Positions 43,158 through 53,376 of a stretch of 64,000 nt of DNA are shown here, piece after piece. Positions within the stretch are counted from its first letter, which is position 1; each line of letters opens with the position of its first letter. Under the pieces are notes generated by a model, which was not told the DNA's origin, did no database searches, and saw only the letters and a program-made list of their open reading frames with translations. The translations under genes and the position numbers were made by a program. The stretch is from Lysobacter sp. Root690 (lineage in GTDB: Bacteria > Pseudomonadota > Gammaproteobacteria > Xanthomonadales > Xanthomonadaceae), in contig NZ_LMHM01000001.1 in assembly GCF_001427785.1 (NCBI RefSeq), positions 201,622 to 265,621 of the forward strand, in the 5' to 3' direction.

Positions 43158-44528
43158 TTATTGAGTCTCCGCGACCGAAATCACTCGCCCGCTCCCTGAC
43201 TCGAAATGAGCGATCAAAGCGTCCGCCGCGGCGCGCGGAGACAGGCATTGGGCGATATCGCCGGCTGCACGGCGACCCAACTGCTTCGCCAGATCACGGT
43301 CGTCCGCCAGCCGCCGCATTTGCCGCGCGGCATGATCGACATCCGCATCGGCCCACATCGCCCCAGGCGGATGCGGATATTCGCCCTCGCCTACCGGCAC
43401 CAGCGAATAGTCGACCAGGCAGCTGTTGTCTTCGTTCATGAAATCGACGTTGCCCGACCAATTGGTCGCGATCACCGCCTTGCCCATCGCCATGCATTCG
43501 GCCAGGCCCAGGCCGAAGCCCTCGGCGCGGTGCAGGGAGACATAGACGTCGGCGCAACGCTGCAATGCATGCACGTGCGCGCGGTCGATGACTTCATCGC
43601 GCACCACGATGCGAGGATCCTGGGCGCTGACCTTGAGCAGTTCGAGGAACTTGTCCGGATGGCGATGGCCGTTGCTCGATTTGACCAGCAGTTGCACATC
43701 GCCGCGGCCCTCGGGAAAGGCCCGGCGAAACGCTTCGATGGCCGCGAACGGATTCTTGCGGTGCACCCACGAGTTGAAATCGAAGGTGCACAGGAAGACG
43801 AACGTGTCCTCGGGCAAGCCGAAATCGCCGCGCTGCAAGCCGCTATCGGGGATCGGGCTGAGCGGCAACGGAACACGGAACACCGGTTTGTCGGTGACCC
43901 GCTCGAACGCGTCCTTGACGAACTCCGACGCCACCATGATTTCGTCGATCAACTCGATCGCCGGCAACCAGTCGGCGGGGATGTCCTGAAGCTCCCAGAA
44001 CCAGCAGGCGATCAGCCGCTGACCGCGCAGGCGCGCCTGACCGATATGCTCCAGCGCCGGTTTCAGGTAGTCGGGATTGACGAAAAGAATGCTGACGGCG
44101 TGCGGCGTCTGTTCGCCGATATACGCGTCCAGGCTGTGATCGTCGAATCCGTGCGGCAGGTCGATGGCCACGTCGTACAGCGCCACCGGATAGCCCGCGC
44201 CGATCAACGCGCGTGCATACAGGCGCACGCTTTCGGCCAATCCGAACTGGCCGCGCATGTAGCCGAAAATATTTACGCCGCCGCCGACAACCGGCGCAAC
44301 CGCGGTCGTTTGCGCCGCCGTTGCCGGCAGCGGACGCGACCAGGCCTCGGTGCGCGGGAATCGGGCGCGCACGCTCGCCCGATGCGCCAGCGTGAACAGC
44401 ACCCTGTTGCGGACACGCTGAGGCAGCCGGCGATAGATCCGCTGCAGCCAGGACTGATTGCGAATCCAGGCGGACAAGGCCAGCAGACTGTTGGCGAAAT
44501 TGAAGTCCATGGCACGCGCGCTCGTCAT
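43158..44528 (-). CDS. GT4-family glycosyltransferase (first gene of the leftward O-antigen arm)
   Basis: A 456-residue GT-B enzyme. The N-terminal domain has VNIFGYMRGQFGLAESVRLY and SILFVNPDYL, and the C-terminal domain has FVFLCTFDFNSWVHRKNPFAAIEAF and the HRAEGFGLGLAECMAMGKAVIATNWSGN donor-binding region. The latter is shared with mannosyl/rhamnosyl transferases of ABC-type O-antigen clusters. Starts are possible at ATG 44528 (used), TTG 44534 and ATG 44510. It lies 48 bp from the metB stop in the same direction, so it may share or read through metB transcription. Confidence 0.88.
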   Translation of the reverse strand: MTSARAMDFNFANSLLALSAWIRNQSWLQRIYRRLPQRVRNRVLFTLAHRASVRARFPRTEAWSRPLPATAAQTTAVAPVVGGGVNIFGYMRGQFGLAESVRLYARALIGAGYPVALYDVAIDLPHGFDDHSLDAYIGEQTPHAVSILFVNPDYLKPALEHIGQARLRGQRLIACWFWELQDIPADWLPAIELIDEIMVASEFVKDAFERVTDKPVFRVPLPLSPIPDSGLQRGDFGLPEDTFVFLCTFDFNSWVHRKNPFAAIEAFRRAFPEGRGDVQLLVKSSNGHRHPDKFLELLKVSAQDPRIVVRDEVIDRAHVHALQRCADVYVSLHRAEGFGLGLAECMAMGKAVIATNWSGNVDFMNEDNSCLVDYSLVPVGEGEYPHPPGAMWADADVDHAARQMRRLADDRDLAKQLGRRAAGDIAQCLSPRAAADALIAHFESGSGRVISVAETQ

Positions 44529-44576
44529 CGACAAGTACGCTTAAGTTGACGCGTGGACCGCACCGATATCATGAAC

Positions 44577-45758
44577 TCAAGCACCCAACGCACGTTCAAG
44601 CTCGGCGCGCAAATCCGCCACATCCTCCACGCCCACGCTCAAGCGCACCAGGTTGTCGGTGATGCCCAGCGCCGCGCGACGCTCCGGCGGAATCGAGGCA
44701 TGCGTCATCACCGCCGGATGGTTGACCAGGCTCTCCACGCCGCCGAGCGATTCGGCGATGGTGAACAGTTCGCAGCGCTCCATCATCCGGCGCGCGCCGT
44801 CCATGCCGCCCTTGACGTAGATGCTGACCATGCCGCCGAAGCCGTGCATCTGACGCTTGGCCAGTTCATGCTGCGGGTGCGATGTCAGGCCGGGGTAGAT
44901 CACCTTCTCGACCGACGGATGAGTTTCCAGCCACTCGGCCAGCGCCTGTGCGTTTTCGCAGTGGGCCTTCATGCGCAGGTGCAGAGTCTTCAGGCCGCGC
45001 AAGGCGAGGAAGCTGTCGAACGGGCCCTGGATGCCGCCGACCGCGTTCTGCAGGAAGGTCATGCGTTCGGCGAGGTCCGCGTCGTCGCCGACCACGGCGA
45101 TGCCGCCGACGATGTCGGAGTGGCCGTTGAGGTACTTGGTCGCCGAGTGCATGACGATGTGCGCGCCCAGTTCGAGCGGGCGCTGCAGGATCGGCGAGGA
45201 GAAGGTGTTGTCGACCACCACGACCAGGCCGCGCTTGCGCGCGATCGCGGCGATGGCGGCGATGTCGACCAGCTTGAGCAGCGGGTTGGTCGGGGTTTCG
45301 ATCCAGACCAGCTTGGTCTCGGGGCGGATCGCGGCTTCGAACGCGGCGGTGTCGCTCAGGTCGACCCAGCTGAAGTCCAGGCCGGCGCTGCGGCGGCGCA
45401 CGCGCTCGAACAGGCGGTAGGTGCCGCCGTAGACGTCGTCCATCGCGATCACGTGGCTGCCGGCGTCGAACATCTCCAGGATGGTCGAGGTCGCGGCCAG
45501 GCCGGAGGCGAAGGCATAGCCCTGGGTGCCGCCTTCCAGGCCGGCGATGCAGCGCTCGTAGGCGAAACGGGTCGGGTTGTGGCTGCGCGAGTACTCGAAG
45601 CCCTGATGCTGGCCGGGGCTGCTCTGGGCGTAGGTCGAGGTGGCGTAGATCGGCGGCATCACCGCCCCGGTGCTGGGGTCGGGCGACTGGCCGGCGTGAA
45701 TAGCGAGTGTGCCCATGCCGTACTTGCGGGCATCGCCTTGCGGCGGTTGTTGGCTCAT
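44577..45758 (-). CDS. metB: Cystathionine gamma-synthase (Cys/Met metabolism PLP enzyme)
   Basis: A 393-residue PLP enzyme making cystathionine from an O-acylhomoserine and cysteine. The PLP lysine is in HSATKYLNGHSD; other family marks are YSRSHNPTRFAYE, DDVYGGTYRLF and the C-terminal SLGGVESLVNHPAVMTHASI. The length and start (MSQQPPQGDARKYGMGTLAI, with GGAAG upstream) fit. Motifs do not fully exclude cystathionine gamma-lyase; with the cystathionine beta-synthase next to it the pair could also run reverse transsulfuration to cysteine. metB is the right-hand boundary of the O-antigen cluster, as in Xanthomonas. Confidence 0.9.
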   Translation of the reverse strand: MSQQPPQGDARKYGMGTLAIHAGQSPDPSTGAVMPPIYATSTYAQSSPGQHQGFEYSRSHNPTRFAYERCIAGLEGGTQGYAFASGLAATSTILEMFDAGSHVIAMDDVYGGTYRLFERVRRRSAGLDFSWVDLSDTAAFEAAIRPETKLVWIETPTNPLLKLVDIAAIAAIARKRGLVVVVDNTFSSPILQRPLELGAHIVMHSATKYLNGHSDIVGGIAVVGDDADLAERMTFLQNAVGGIQGPFDSFLALRGLKTLHLRMKAHCENAQALAEWLETHPSVEKVIYPGLTSHPQHELAKRQMHGFGGMVSIYVKGGMDGARRMMERCELFTIAESLGGVESLVNHPAVMTHASIPPERRAALGITDNLVRLSVGVEDVADLRAELERALGA

Positions 45759-46095
45759 TGAAGACTTCCCATGGGCGGCATTCCGCCGGTTGGCGCAACC
45801 GCGAAGTTTAACATTGCGGCCGTGAGCGCCTGCCCGCCCGAGCCCGGACTTCAGGCGGCGTGCAGGCGGGATGTGCGGGTGGCGGGGTTTGCGACGGCGG
45901 CCACGATGGGCGGCGTCGGGCGCGGCTGAATGCGCGGTCTAGGCGGGTGGCTTGGTTGGGCGAAAGCGACGGTTTGGCAGTGGTTATCGCGAAATTCCGC
46001 TAATCGTCGCGGTGTGAAAGGACGCCCCTGAACGATGGGACATGGGCCTGAATGGCCGCCCCTTGGGCGAGAAGGTATCCGCCCCGGGCTTCAAG
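45759..46095. other. Gene-free GC-rich gap upstream of metB
   Basis: About 340 bp with no supported gene. It should hold the metB promoter, but no -35/-10 pair is convincing. G-rich runs such as GGCGGGTGGCTTGGTTGGG occur near 45942. Confidence 0.4.
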
Positions 46096-46189
46096 CCCCT
46101 CTCCCGCTTGCGGGAGAGGGGTTGGGGTGAGGGCGCGCCTGCTGCCCTCATCCGCCCTTCGGGCACCTTCTCCCGCGAGCGGGAGAAGG
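46096..46189. repeat. Two palindromic REP-like hairpins
   Basis: CCCCTCTCCC and GGGAGAGGGG (46096-46121) flank GCTTGC, followed by TTGGGGTGAGGG. A second hairpin with CCTTCTCCCGC and GCGGGAGAAGG lies at 46166-46189. The first type recurs at 63917. They lie just beyond the stop of the cystathionine beta-synthase gene. Confidence 0.85.
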
Positions 46190-46251
46190 ACTCTTCTCGA
46201 GGCTTCCGGGAATTCGGGTCAGGGCGCCGCAGCGCCCTTGGCCGGCCCGTG

Positions 46252-47622
<1,371 letters not shown>

Positions 47623-48010
47623 GCGGCTCCTGCCAGCCGCTACCGTGCGGCGAATCGGACCATTCTAGCCGCCGCGCCGTGGTGCGCGCCTCCTCGCGGA
47701 GCCGCGAACGCTTGGGGTATGACCTGCATGGCGCGGATGCGCGCAGCGGTTGCCGGTGCGGGCCGGGATCGCATCGGGCCCGCCTGCTTTCAGGACTTCA
47801 TTGCCGGAGTGGTAGCCGCGGACGGCGGCGATCGACGAGGATGACCGCCGCCGCCCGCGCTAAGCCTGGAGCCGCGACCGCGGGCGGGTCGGGTCCATTT
47901 GGACTGAGCCAGGGCGTTCGCGCCCGGCCGGTGCGCAACCGGCGTCGCGCCGGCTGCGCTGCATGCGTGGCCGCCTCACCCGCGGGTGGGCCGCACGCAT
48001 GCGATGGGCT
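47623..48010. other. Gap between cystathionine beta-synthase and the YdcH-type gene
   Basis: About 390 bp, very GC-rich. It contains a short open stretch at about 47719-47844 that gives 41 residues with no recognisable family. No RNA gene, promoter or terminator could be supported. Confidence 0.35.
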
Positions 48011-48226
48011 TCAATGTTGCTGATCGTAGAGTTGGATCAGCCGATCCTTCGCAGCCAACTTCTCGCGTTTCATCTGACCCAAGGTGGTGTCGTCGATCGG
48101 CAGCACGCCGAGTTCGGCGTCCATGACCTTCTTGTCCAGATCCTTGTGACGCTGGTAGAGCTGTTTGAATTCCGGGTTGCTCTTGATCAGCGCGTCGATT
48201 TCAGGCTGCGGTTGTTCTTCGAACAT
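48011..48226 (-). CDS. YdcH-family small protein (DUF465)
   Basis: A 71-residue helical protein (MFEEQPQPEIDALIKSNPEF, then FKQLYQRHKDLDKKVMDAELG and LGQMKREKLAAKDRLIQLYD) matching the DUF465/YdcH pattern of a short two-helix hairpin. Function is unknown. The start at 48226 has AAGGAGG 7 bp upstream, one of the best ribosome-binding sites in the window. Members of this family are widespread in Proteobacteria, and the gene stands alone here. Confidence 0.88.
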   Translation of the reverse strand: MFEEQPQPEIDALIKSNPEFKQLYQRHKDLDKKVMDAELGVLPIDDTTLGQMKREKLAAKDRLIQLYDQQH

Positions 48227-48857
48227 GAAAGCCTCCTTCAGCACGAATGCAAACGCCCCGGCCGCGAGACCAGGGCGTTGCGGGGGACCGTAAGGTGCGT
48301 CGGGCTCGGTGCGGCGCCGGCTTCGCACAGGCCGGCCGCGCGCGGATGTGCGGCGGCGGGATCCTGCGGAAAGGGCGTATCGCTCATCGGCCTGACTCTT
48401 CGCCAAGCGGCGGTAGAACCGCTCGGATAATCGACCCTACTCCTGCGATCCGGATCCGGCAAGGGTGGGCTGCAAACGGTTTCAGGTTACGGCCAGACTC
48501 GCCGGCCAGGATCGTGCCCAGCGCTTAACCATTTGATTACAAAGAAATAACGGCCACACATTCGGTGCGTGAAGCAGGCTGCGAATCGCAGCTGGAATGT
48601 GGCTTTGATCGCCAAGGCCGTTCGTCGGGAGCGAGTCGCCCGCTGCGGCAAGGTGGCCCGATGACCGGCGCCGATTGACGGGTTGAGAGGAAGGCCGGGA
48701 GGGCGGGATGCGCCCGATCCCGATTGGCGCTGTGGCGCCTGGCCGGCCGCGCGCGCCGGCCGCCTTCGCGGCCAGATCGATGGACGGCGTGCCGCCCCGT
48801 GAGGCGGCTTGAGGCTTGAAGCGGGCCTCGGGACGGGCCGCAGGCCCGCCTCCGGGC
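48227..48857. other. 631-bp gap with no supported gene
   Basis: Mostly GC-rich. It has one distinctly AT-rich island at about 48527-48562 (TTAACCATTTGATTACAAAG then AAATAACGG), which could be a promoter for a short or RNA product. The region also contains the promoter of the YdcH-type gene. Long plus-strand open frames that extend into the next genes are shadows of the DUF4398-type genes. Confidence 0.4.
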
Positions 48858-49499
48858 TTACTTCTTCTTCGGCTTGGGCTTGGGCGCCGGCTTGGGCGGA
48901 GCTTCGCCCATCAGCTCGGCTTCCTTGCGCGCCAGTTCGGCGTCGCGCTCGCGCGCGGCCCGCAGTTTGGCGGCTTGCTGGCCGGCGACGTTGTCGAGCA
49001 GGCCCTCGGCCTCGGCGCGGGCCTGGGCTTCCTGATCGGCGGCCAGACGCAGACGCTCAGCCTCTTCGGCCTGGATCTGGGCCTGCACGCGCAGACGTTC
49101 GGTCTCGGCGCGGGCGCGGTCGGCGTCGCGGCGGCTGGCTTCGACCAACAGTTCGCTGCGCTCGCGGTCGAGGCGATCGACCTCGCGCTGGGCCAATTGG
49201 GTGCGGGTCACGATTTCGGCGGTTTCGACCCGGCGATCGGCGATCCGCAGCGCCCAGGCGCGATCGCGGCTGCGCGCGGCGCGCACCGCGTCGATGGCCT
49301 GACGCGCGCGCAGGCGCTCGAAGGCGCCGTACTGAGCGGCGTCGGGATTGGATTCGATCACGATTACCCGCTGATTCAGGCGGGCGACGTCGGGATCGTC
49401 GGGCGGCGCGGCGAAGGCCGCGGCGCAGGCCAGCGACAGCACGGTGGCGGCGAGCGTGCGCAGGATCAGGCCGCGGCTCAGATCGGCGAACGCGCTCAT
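48858..49499 (-). CDS. Exported coiled-coil protein (OmpA/DUF4398-operon type)
   Basis: A 213-residue protein with an N-terminal signal peptide (ATVLSLACAAAFA, cleavage after AFA at about residue 30). The mature region (about 40-200) is almost entirely charged heptad-like helix (TQLAQREVDRLDRERSELL, AETERLRVQAQIQAEEAERL), then a Pro/Lys-rich tail ending KPKPKKK. It is probably periplasmic and may bind cell wall through the basic tail (inference). The start overlaps the upstream DUF4398 lipoprotein stop (ATGA). No domain with known function was seen; an OmpA-like domain is lacking. Confidence 0.8.
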   Translation of the reverse strand: MSAFADLSRGLILRTLAATVLSLACAAAFAAPPDDPDVARLNQRVIVIESNPDAAQYGAFERLRARQAIDAVRAARSRDRAWALRIADRRVETAEIVTRTQLAQREVDRLDRERSELLVEASRRDADRARAETERLRVQAQIQAEEAERLRLAADQEAQARAEAEGLLDNVAGQQAAKLRAARERDAELARKEAELMGEAPPKPAPKPKPKKK

Positions 49500-49876
49500 T
49501 GGCCAGCTCCGTTCTGCAGGCGGCGGCGCAATTCGGCGATCTCGGCGCGGCGCTGGTTGAGTTCGGCGCCGGTCTTGGCCTCGCGGCTGCGGGCCAGGGC
49601 CAGGTCGGCTTCGGCCACCGCGGTCAGGGCCAGACGCCGTGCGTCTTCGTCCTTGCCCTGCGACAACGCGCCCTGGGCCGCGCTCAGCGCGCTGCGCGCG
49701 GCGTTGAGGTCCTGCGGCGCGTATTGGTCGGCGTCGGCATCGTCGGCGCGCATCACCGCCTGCTGCGCGGTGGACAGCTCGCCGGTGGGCGGAGGCGTGG
49801 ACGCGCAGCCGGCCAGGGCGGAAGCGAGAACTGCGGCCAGCAGCGGCAAACGAAATTGTGCGAAGCTTGCGGTCAT
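49496..49876 (-). CDS. DUF4398-type lipoprotein
   Basis: A 126-residue protein with signal peptide and lipobox LAGC (about residue 24), then TPPPTGELSTAQQAV and ALSAAQGALSQGKDEDARRL. This is the DUF4398 helical pattern of short envelope lipoproteins. The start at 49876 (MTASFAQFRL) gives a normal signal peptide; the longer frame from 49942 does not. It is followed at once by the coiled-coil gene (4-bp overlap) and is divergent from pilU, with about 100 bp between. Function unknown; related lipoproteins lie beside OmpA-type proteins in other species. Confidence 0.82.
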   Translation of the reverse strand: MTASFAQFRLPLLAAVLASALAGCASTPPPTGELSTAQQAVMRADDADADQYAPQDLNAARSALSAAQGALSQGKDEDARRLALTAVAEADLALARSREAKTGAELNQRRAEIAELRRRLQNGAGQ

Positions 49877-49974
49877 TAGGGGAGCGCTGTGCGGAAGGGA
49901 TGACGCACGGACATTGTCGTCAGGCCGGCAGCGTGCTTGCAACGGCGCGCGCCGTCAACAAGGGGTATGAATGC

Positions 49975-51090
49975 ATGGACATCGGCTATTTCCTGAAGCT
50001 GATGACGGAAAAGAACGCGTCGGACATGTTCCTGACGACTGGCGCGCCTGTGTACATCAAGGTCGAAGGCCGTCTTTACCCGCTCGGCAACACCGGCCTG
50101 CCGCCCGGCATGGTCAAGAAAATCGCCTATTCCTTGATGGACGAAGGCCAGGTCCCGCTGTTCGAGCGTGATCTCGAACTGAACATGGCCCTCGCCCTGC
50201 CCGACGCCGGGCGCTTCCGCATCAACGTGTTCAAGCAGCGCGGCGAAGTCGGCATGGTGATCCGCGCCATCCGCAGCATCATCCCGAGCATCGAGGAACT
50301 GCAGCTGCCGCAGGTGCTCAAGGACATCATCATGGCGCCGCGAGGGCTGGTCCTGATCGTCGGTTCGACCGGCTCGGGCAAGTCGACCACGCTGGCGTCG
50401 ATGATCGACCACCGCAACACCAACACCGCCGGCCACATCCTCACCATCGAGGATCCGATCGAGTACCTGCACAAGCACAAGAAGTCGATCGTCAACCAGC
50501 GCGAGGTCGGCCTGGACACCCACGCCTTCCACAACGCGCTCAAGAACGCGATGCGCGAAGCGCCCGACGTGATCCTGATCGGCGAAATCCTCGATGCGAC
50601 GACCATGGAAGCGGCGATCGCGTTCGCCGAAACCGGTCACCTGTGCCTGGCGACGCTGCACTCCAACAACGCCGACCAGACCCTGGAACGCATCCTCAAC
50701 TTCTTCAACGAGTCGGCGCACAAGAACGTGCTGATGAACCTGGCCTTGAACCTCAAGGCGGTGGTGTCGCAGCGACTGGTGGTCGGCGTCGACGGGCGTC
50801 GCCTGCCGGCGGCCGAGATCCTGATCAACACCCCGCACGTGCGCGACCTGATGCGCCGCGGCCAGGTGCACGAGATCAAGCAGGCGATGGAAGAATCGCT
50901 GGAAGACGGCATGGAGTCGTTCGACCAGTGCCTGTTCCGCCTGTACAAGGAAGGCCGGATCGAGATGGAGGAGGCGCTCAAGGCGGCCGACTCGCGCGAC
51001 GGCCTGGCGCTGAAGTTCCGCCTGTCCGAGGGCGGCACCGGCGAGCACGATCCGTATGCGGATATGTATGACGCTACTGCTGCGCATTGA
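49975..51090 (+). CDS. pilU: Type IV pilus retraction ATPase PilU
   Basis: A 371-residue PilT/PilU-class ATPase for twitching motility. It has an N-terminal PAS-like domain (about 1-95), Walker A GSTGSGKST (130-138), Asp box TIEDPIEYLHKHKK, Walker B VILIGEI, and the His box region HLCLATLHSNNADQTLERIL. The PilU-like features are length above 360 and FAETGHLC. After the Walker B glutamate the sequence is GEILDATTME rather than GEIRD. The start at ATG 49975 (MDIGYFLKLM) fits the family; the frame upstream to 49858 is not conserved. pilT is not adjacent in this window. Confidence 0.9.
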   Translation: MDIGYFLKLMTEKNASDMFLTTGAPVYIKVEGRLYPLGNTGLPPGMVKKIAYSLMDEGQVPLFERDLELNMALALPDAGRFRINVFKQRGEVGMVIRAIRSIIPSIEELQLPQVLKDIIMAPRGLVLIVGSTGSGKSTTLASMIDHRNTNTAGHILTIEDPIEYLHKHKKSIVNQREVGLDTHAFHNALKNAMREAPDVILIGEILDATTMEAAIAFAETGHLCLATLHSNNADQTLERILNFFNESAHKNVLMNLALNLKAVVSQRLVVGVDGRRLPAAEILINTPHVRDLMRRGQVHEIKQAMEESLEDGMESFDQCLFRLYKEGRIEMEEALKAADSRDGLALKFRLSEGGTGEHDPYADMYDATAAH

Positions 51091-51152
51091 GCGAGCAGTA
51101 AGCGAGCAGTGAGTTGAGAGGAGTGAGGAACGAGTAGAGCGTTCCGCGGCGA

Positions 51153-51185
51153 ACGGGTCCTTCGGGGCCCGTTTTGCTTTTTAGC
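51153..51185 (+). terminator. Rho-independent terminator of pilU
   Basis: ACGGGTCC, TTCG loop, GGGGCCCGT with a bulged T, then TTTTGCTTTTTAG. It is about 63 bp after the stop. Confidence 0.8.
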
Positions 51186-51200
51186 GATGGCGGCGGGGCA

Positions 51201-51297
51201 GGAATGAGTTCAGAGGAGTGAGGAGTGAGTAAGAGCGGACACATCGCGGCGCCCGCTTTTACTCACTCCTCACTCCTTACTCCTCTGAACTCGTTCC
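51201..51297. repeat. GAGTGAG-heptamer inverted repeat
   Basis: The left arm (51201-51238) and right arm (51253-51297) are near-perfect inverted copies made of GAGTGAG-type 7-mers around a 14-bp spacer. The right arm is longer by one 7-mer. A single partial copy lies at about 51097-51140. The element occupies the convergent gap between pilU and maiA. Confidence 0.85.
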
Positions 51298-51302
51298 TAG
51301 CT

Positions 51303-51965
51303 TCAACCCGGCGGCCGATCCGGCTGATTCTCCGGCCGGGCCTTGTCGAACTCCGGCAGCTCCAGACACGCCTGCTCGATCCGCAGCAAGGTCGGGAACG
51401 GTTCCAGCGGCACGCCGAAGCGGCGCGCGTTGTACAGCTGCGGGATCAGGCAGCAGTCGGCCAGACCGGGGCTGTCGCCTTCGCAATAAGTACCGGTGGC
51501 CGGATGATCGGCGACCATCGCCTCGACCGCGGTGAAGCCTTCGTGGATCCAGTGCGCGATCCAGCCGTCGCGTTCGGGCTGCGGGACGTTCCAGGTGCCG
51601 TCCAGGTACTGCAGCACGCGCAGATTGTTGAGCGGGTGGATTTCGCAGGCGATGGTCTGGGCGATCGCGCGCACGCGGTGGCGGTCGCGCGCGGTGACTG
51701 GCAGCAGGTTCGGCCGCGGCCAGGTTTCGTCGAGGTATTCCAGGATCGCGATCGACTGGCTCAGGGTGCGCGCGCCGTGCTGCAGCACCGGCACCAGGCC
51801 CTGCGGATTGAGTTCGCGGTACGCCGGCAGGTGTTGCTCACCGCCGCCGCGAACCAGATGCACCGGCACGATCTCGTACTCGAGCCCCTTGAGGTTCAAA
51901 CCGATACGCACGCGATACGAGGCGCTGGAGCGCCAATACGAATACAACCGCAATTGCTCGCTCAC
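51303..51965 (-). CDS. maiA: Maleylacetoacetate isomerase
   Basis: A 220-residue GST-zeta-class enzyme that isomerises maleylacetoacetate to fumarylacetoacetate in tyrosine/homogentisate breakdown. The glutathione-binding SSASYRVRIGLNLKGL (the SSCSxRVR position) has Ser in place of the Cys seen in many homologues. Also present: YRELNPQGLVPVLQ, TLSQSIAILEYLDE and DGWIAHWIHEGFTAVE. The GTG at 51965 has GGAG 5 bp upstream and gives the usual N-terminus (SEQLRLYSYWRS); the ATG at 51992 would add nine residues. It lies 94 bp downstream of the fumarylacetoacetase gene. Confidence 0.92.
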   Translation of the reverse strand: MSEQLRLYSYWRSSASYRVRIGLNLKGLEYEIVPVHLVRGGGEQHLPAYRELNPQGLVPVLQHGARTLSQSIAILEYLDETWPRPNLLPVTARDRHRVRAIAQTIACEIHPLNNLRVLQYLDGTWNVPQPERDGWIAHWIHEGFTAVEAMVADHPATGTYCEGDSPGLADCCLIPQLYNARRFGVPLEPFPTLLRIEQACLELPEFDKARPENQPDRPPG

Positions 51966-52059
51966 CCGGGCTCCACCTGATTGTCGCTGCACCCCTGCAC
52001 GGCGAACCTTACCGGTTGCGCCGCGCCGGAGTCGACCTCTCGTCCCGCGCCCGACACCG

Positions 52060-53046
52060 TCAGGCGGAAGGACGTTCCATGCGCTGTTCGATCGCGCCGA
52101 ACAGGCTGCTGCCGTCGGCGTCGAGCATTTCGATGCGCACGGTGTCGCCGAACTTCATGAACGGCGTCGACGGCTTGCCGTGTTCCAGGGTTTCGACGGT
52201 GCGCTTCTCGGCGAAGCACGAAGCACCCAGCGAGGTGTCTTCGTTGGCCACGGTGCCCGAGCCCACGATGGTGCCGGCCGACAGCGGTCGGGTCTTGGCC
52301 GCATGCGCGACCAATTGGGCGAAGTTGAATTGCATGTCGATGCCCGCTTCCGGCGCGCCGAACCATTCGCCGTTGATGTGGGTGAGCAACGGACGATGGA
52401 CCTTGCTGTCGATCCAGGCCGGGCCGAGTTCGTCGGGGGTGACGAACACCGGGCTCAGCGCCGAACGCGGCTTGGACTGCAGGAAGCCGAAGCCCTTGGC
52501 CAGTTCGTTCGGAATCAGATTGCGCAGCGAGACGTCGTTGACCAGGCCGATCAGCTGGATGTGGCCGGCCGCGTCTTCGGCGCTGACCGCCATCGGCACG
52601 TCGTCGGTCACGATCACCACTTCGGCTTCCAGGTCGATGCCGTAGTCCTCGCTGACCACGCGAACCGGATCGCGCGGGCCGTAGAAGCCGGCGCTGACCG
52701 CCTGGTACATCAGCGGATCGCTGTAGAAACTTTCCGGCACCTCGGCGCCGCGCGCGCGGCGCACGCGCTCGACGTGCGGCAGATACGCGCTGCCATCGAC
52801 GAATTCGTAGGCGCGCGGCAACGGCGCGGCGAGCGCGGCGAAGTCGACCTCGAAGGCGTCGGCGGCGGTGCCGGCGTTGAGATCGTCCGACAGCGCGTTG
52901 AGCCTCGGCGCGGCGTTCGACCAGTCCTCCAGCGCGCGCTGCAGGGTGTCGGCGATACCCGTCGCGCGCACGGCGCGGGTCAGGTCGCGCGAGACGACGA
53001 TCAGCGTGCCGTCGCGGCCGCCTTCCTTCAGGGATCCAAGCTTCAT
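52060..53046 (-). CDS. Fumarylacetoacetate hydrolase family protein
   Basis: A 328-residue enzyme, probably fumarylacetoacetase or a fumarylpyruvate hydrolase-type relative. The FAH C-terminal core is present: GPRDPVRVVSEDYGIDLEAEVVIV (metal ligands Glu and Asp) and FGFLQSKPR. The active-site region near SFYSDPLMYQAVSAGFYGP contains the upstream residues. With MaiA directly downstream in the same orientation, the tyrosine pathway (fumarylacetoacetate to fumarate and acetoacetate) is the best reading. Acetoacetate could then be activated by the ScoAB pair at 13.5-15.1 kb. The start at 53046 gives MKLGSLKEGGRDGTLIVVSR. Confidence 0.9.
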   Translation of the reverse strand: MKLGSLKEGGRDGTLIVVSRDLTRAVRATGIADTLQRALEDWSNAAPRLNALSDDLNAGTAADAFEVDFAALAAPLPRAYEFVDGSAYLPHVERVRRARGAEVPESFYSDPLMYQAVSAGFYGPRDPVRVVSEDYGIDLEAEVVIVTDDVPMAVSAEDAAGHIQLIGLVNDVSLRNLIPNELAKGFGFLQSKPRSALSPVFVTPDELGPAWIDSKVHRPLLTHINGEWFGAPEAGIDMQFNFAQLVAHAAKTRPLSAGTIVGSGTVANEDTSLGASCFAEKRTVETLEHGKPSTPFMKFGDTVRIEMLDADGSSLFGAIEQRMERPSA

Positions 53047-53376
53047 CCAGACCTCGATGTCGATTCAGGGCGCCGCGGCGCAATGGTTTCAATTGTAACC
53101 ACTCGCGGCGCCATTGGCAGCCACGGGCTCGGGGCGCCGCTTACAGGCATCGGCCGGCTCAAAAACTGGCCGCATCCAGCGCCGAGGCCCGCCAGGGCTG
53201 CGTTTGCGCCCAATGCCGAACCCCGTCACCGCTCGCTCCGGCCGCCATTTTGCCGCCTTCCGGGCCGGGCCGAAAAATAATTTGAAATTTCTTGATGGGT
53301 CCGGCCGCCCTTCCCCGGTTTGTTGAATTAAGCGCGGCGTGGTCACGCCCGGGTTCGCCGGGACAGACCCAGCCGT
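53047..53376. other. Gap upstream of the fumarylacetoacetase gene
   Basis: About 330 bp without a gene. It includes an AT-rich patch at about 53274-53293 (AAATAATTTGAAATTTCTTG) that is a plausible promoter for the rightward M23 gene or the leftward operon. No specific site can be assigned. Confidence 0.4.

Noticed and set aside
44553..45761. 402-codon plus-strand frame covering metB
   Set aside because: Antisense shadow of metB; metB carries the PLP motif and a good start.
47719..47844. 41-codon frame beginning MTCMARMRAAVAG
   Set aside because: Too short, no ribosome-binding site, no similarity.
48809..49970. Two long plus-strand frames opposite the DUF4398-type genes
   Set aside because: They mirror the minus-strand coiled-coil and lipoprotein genes, with translation dominated by Arg/Ala/Gly and no conserved motif.
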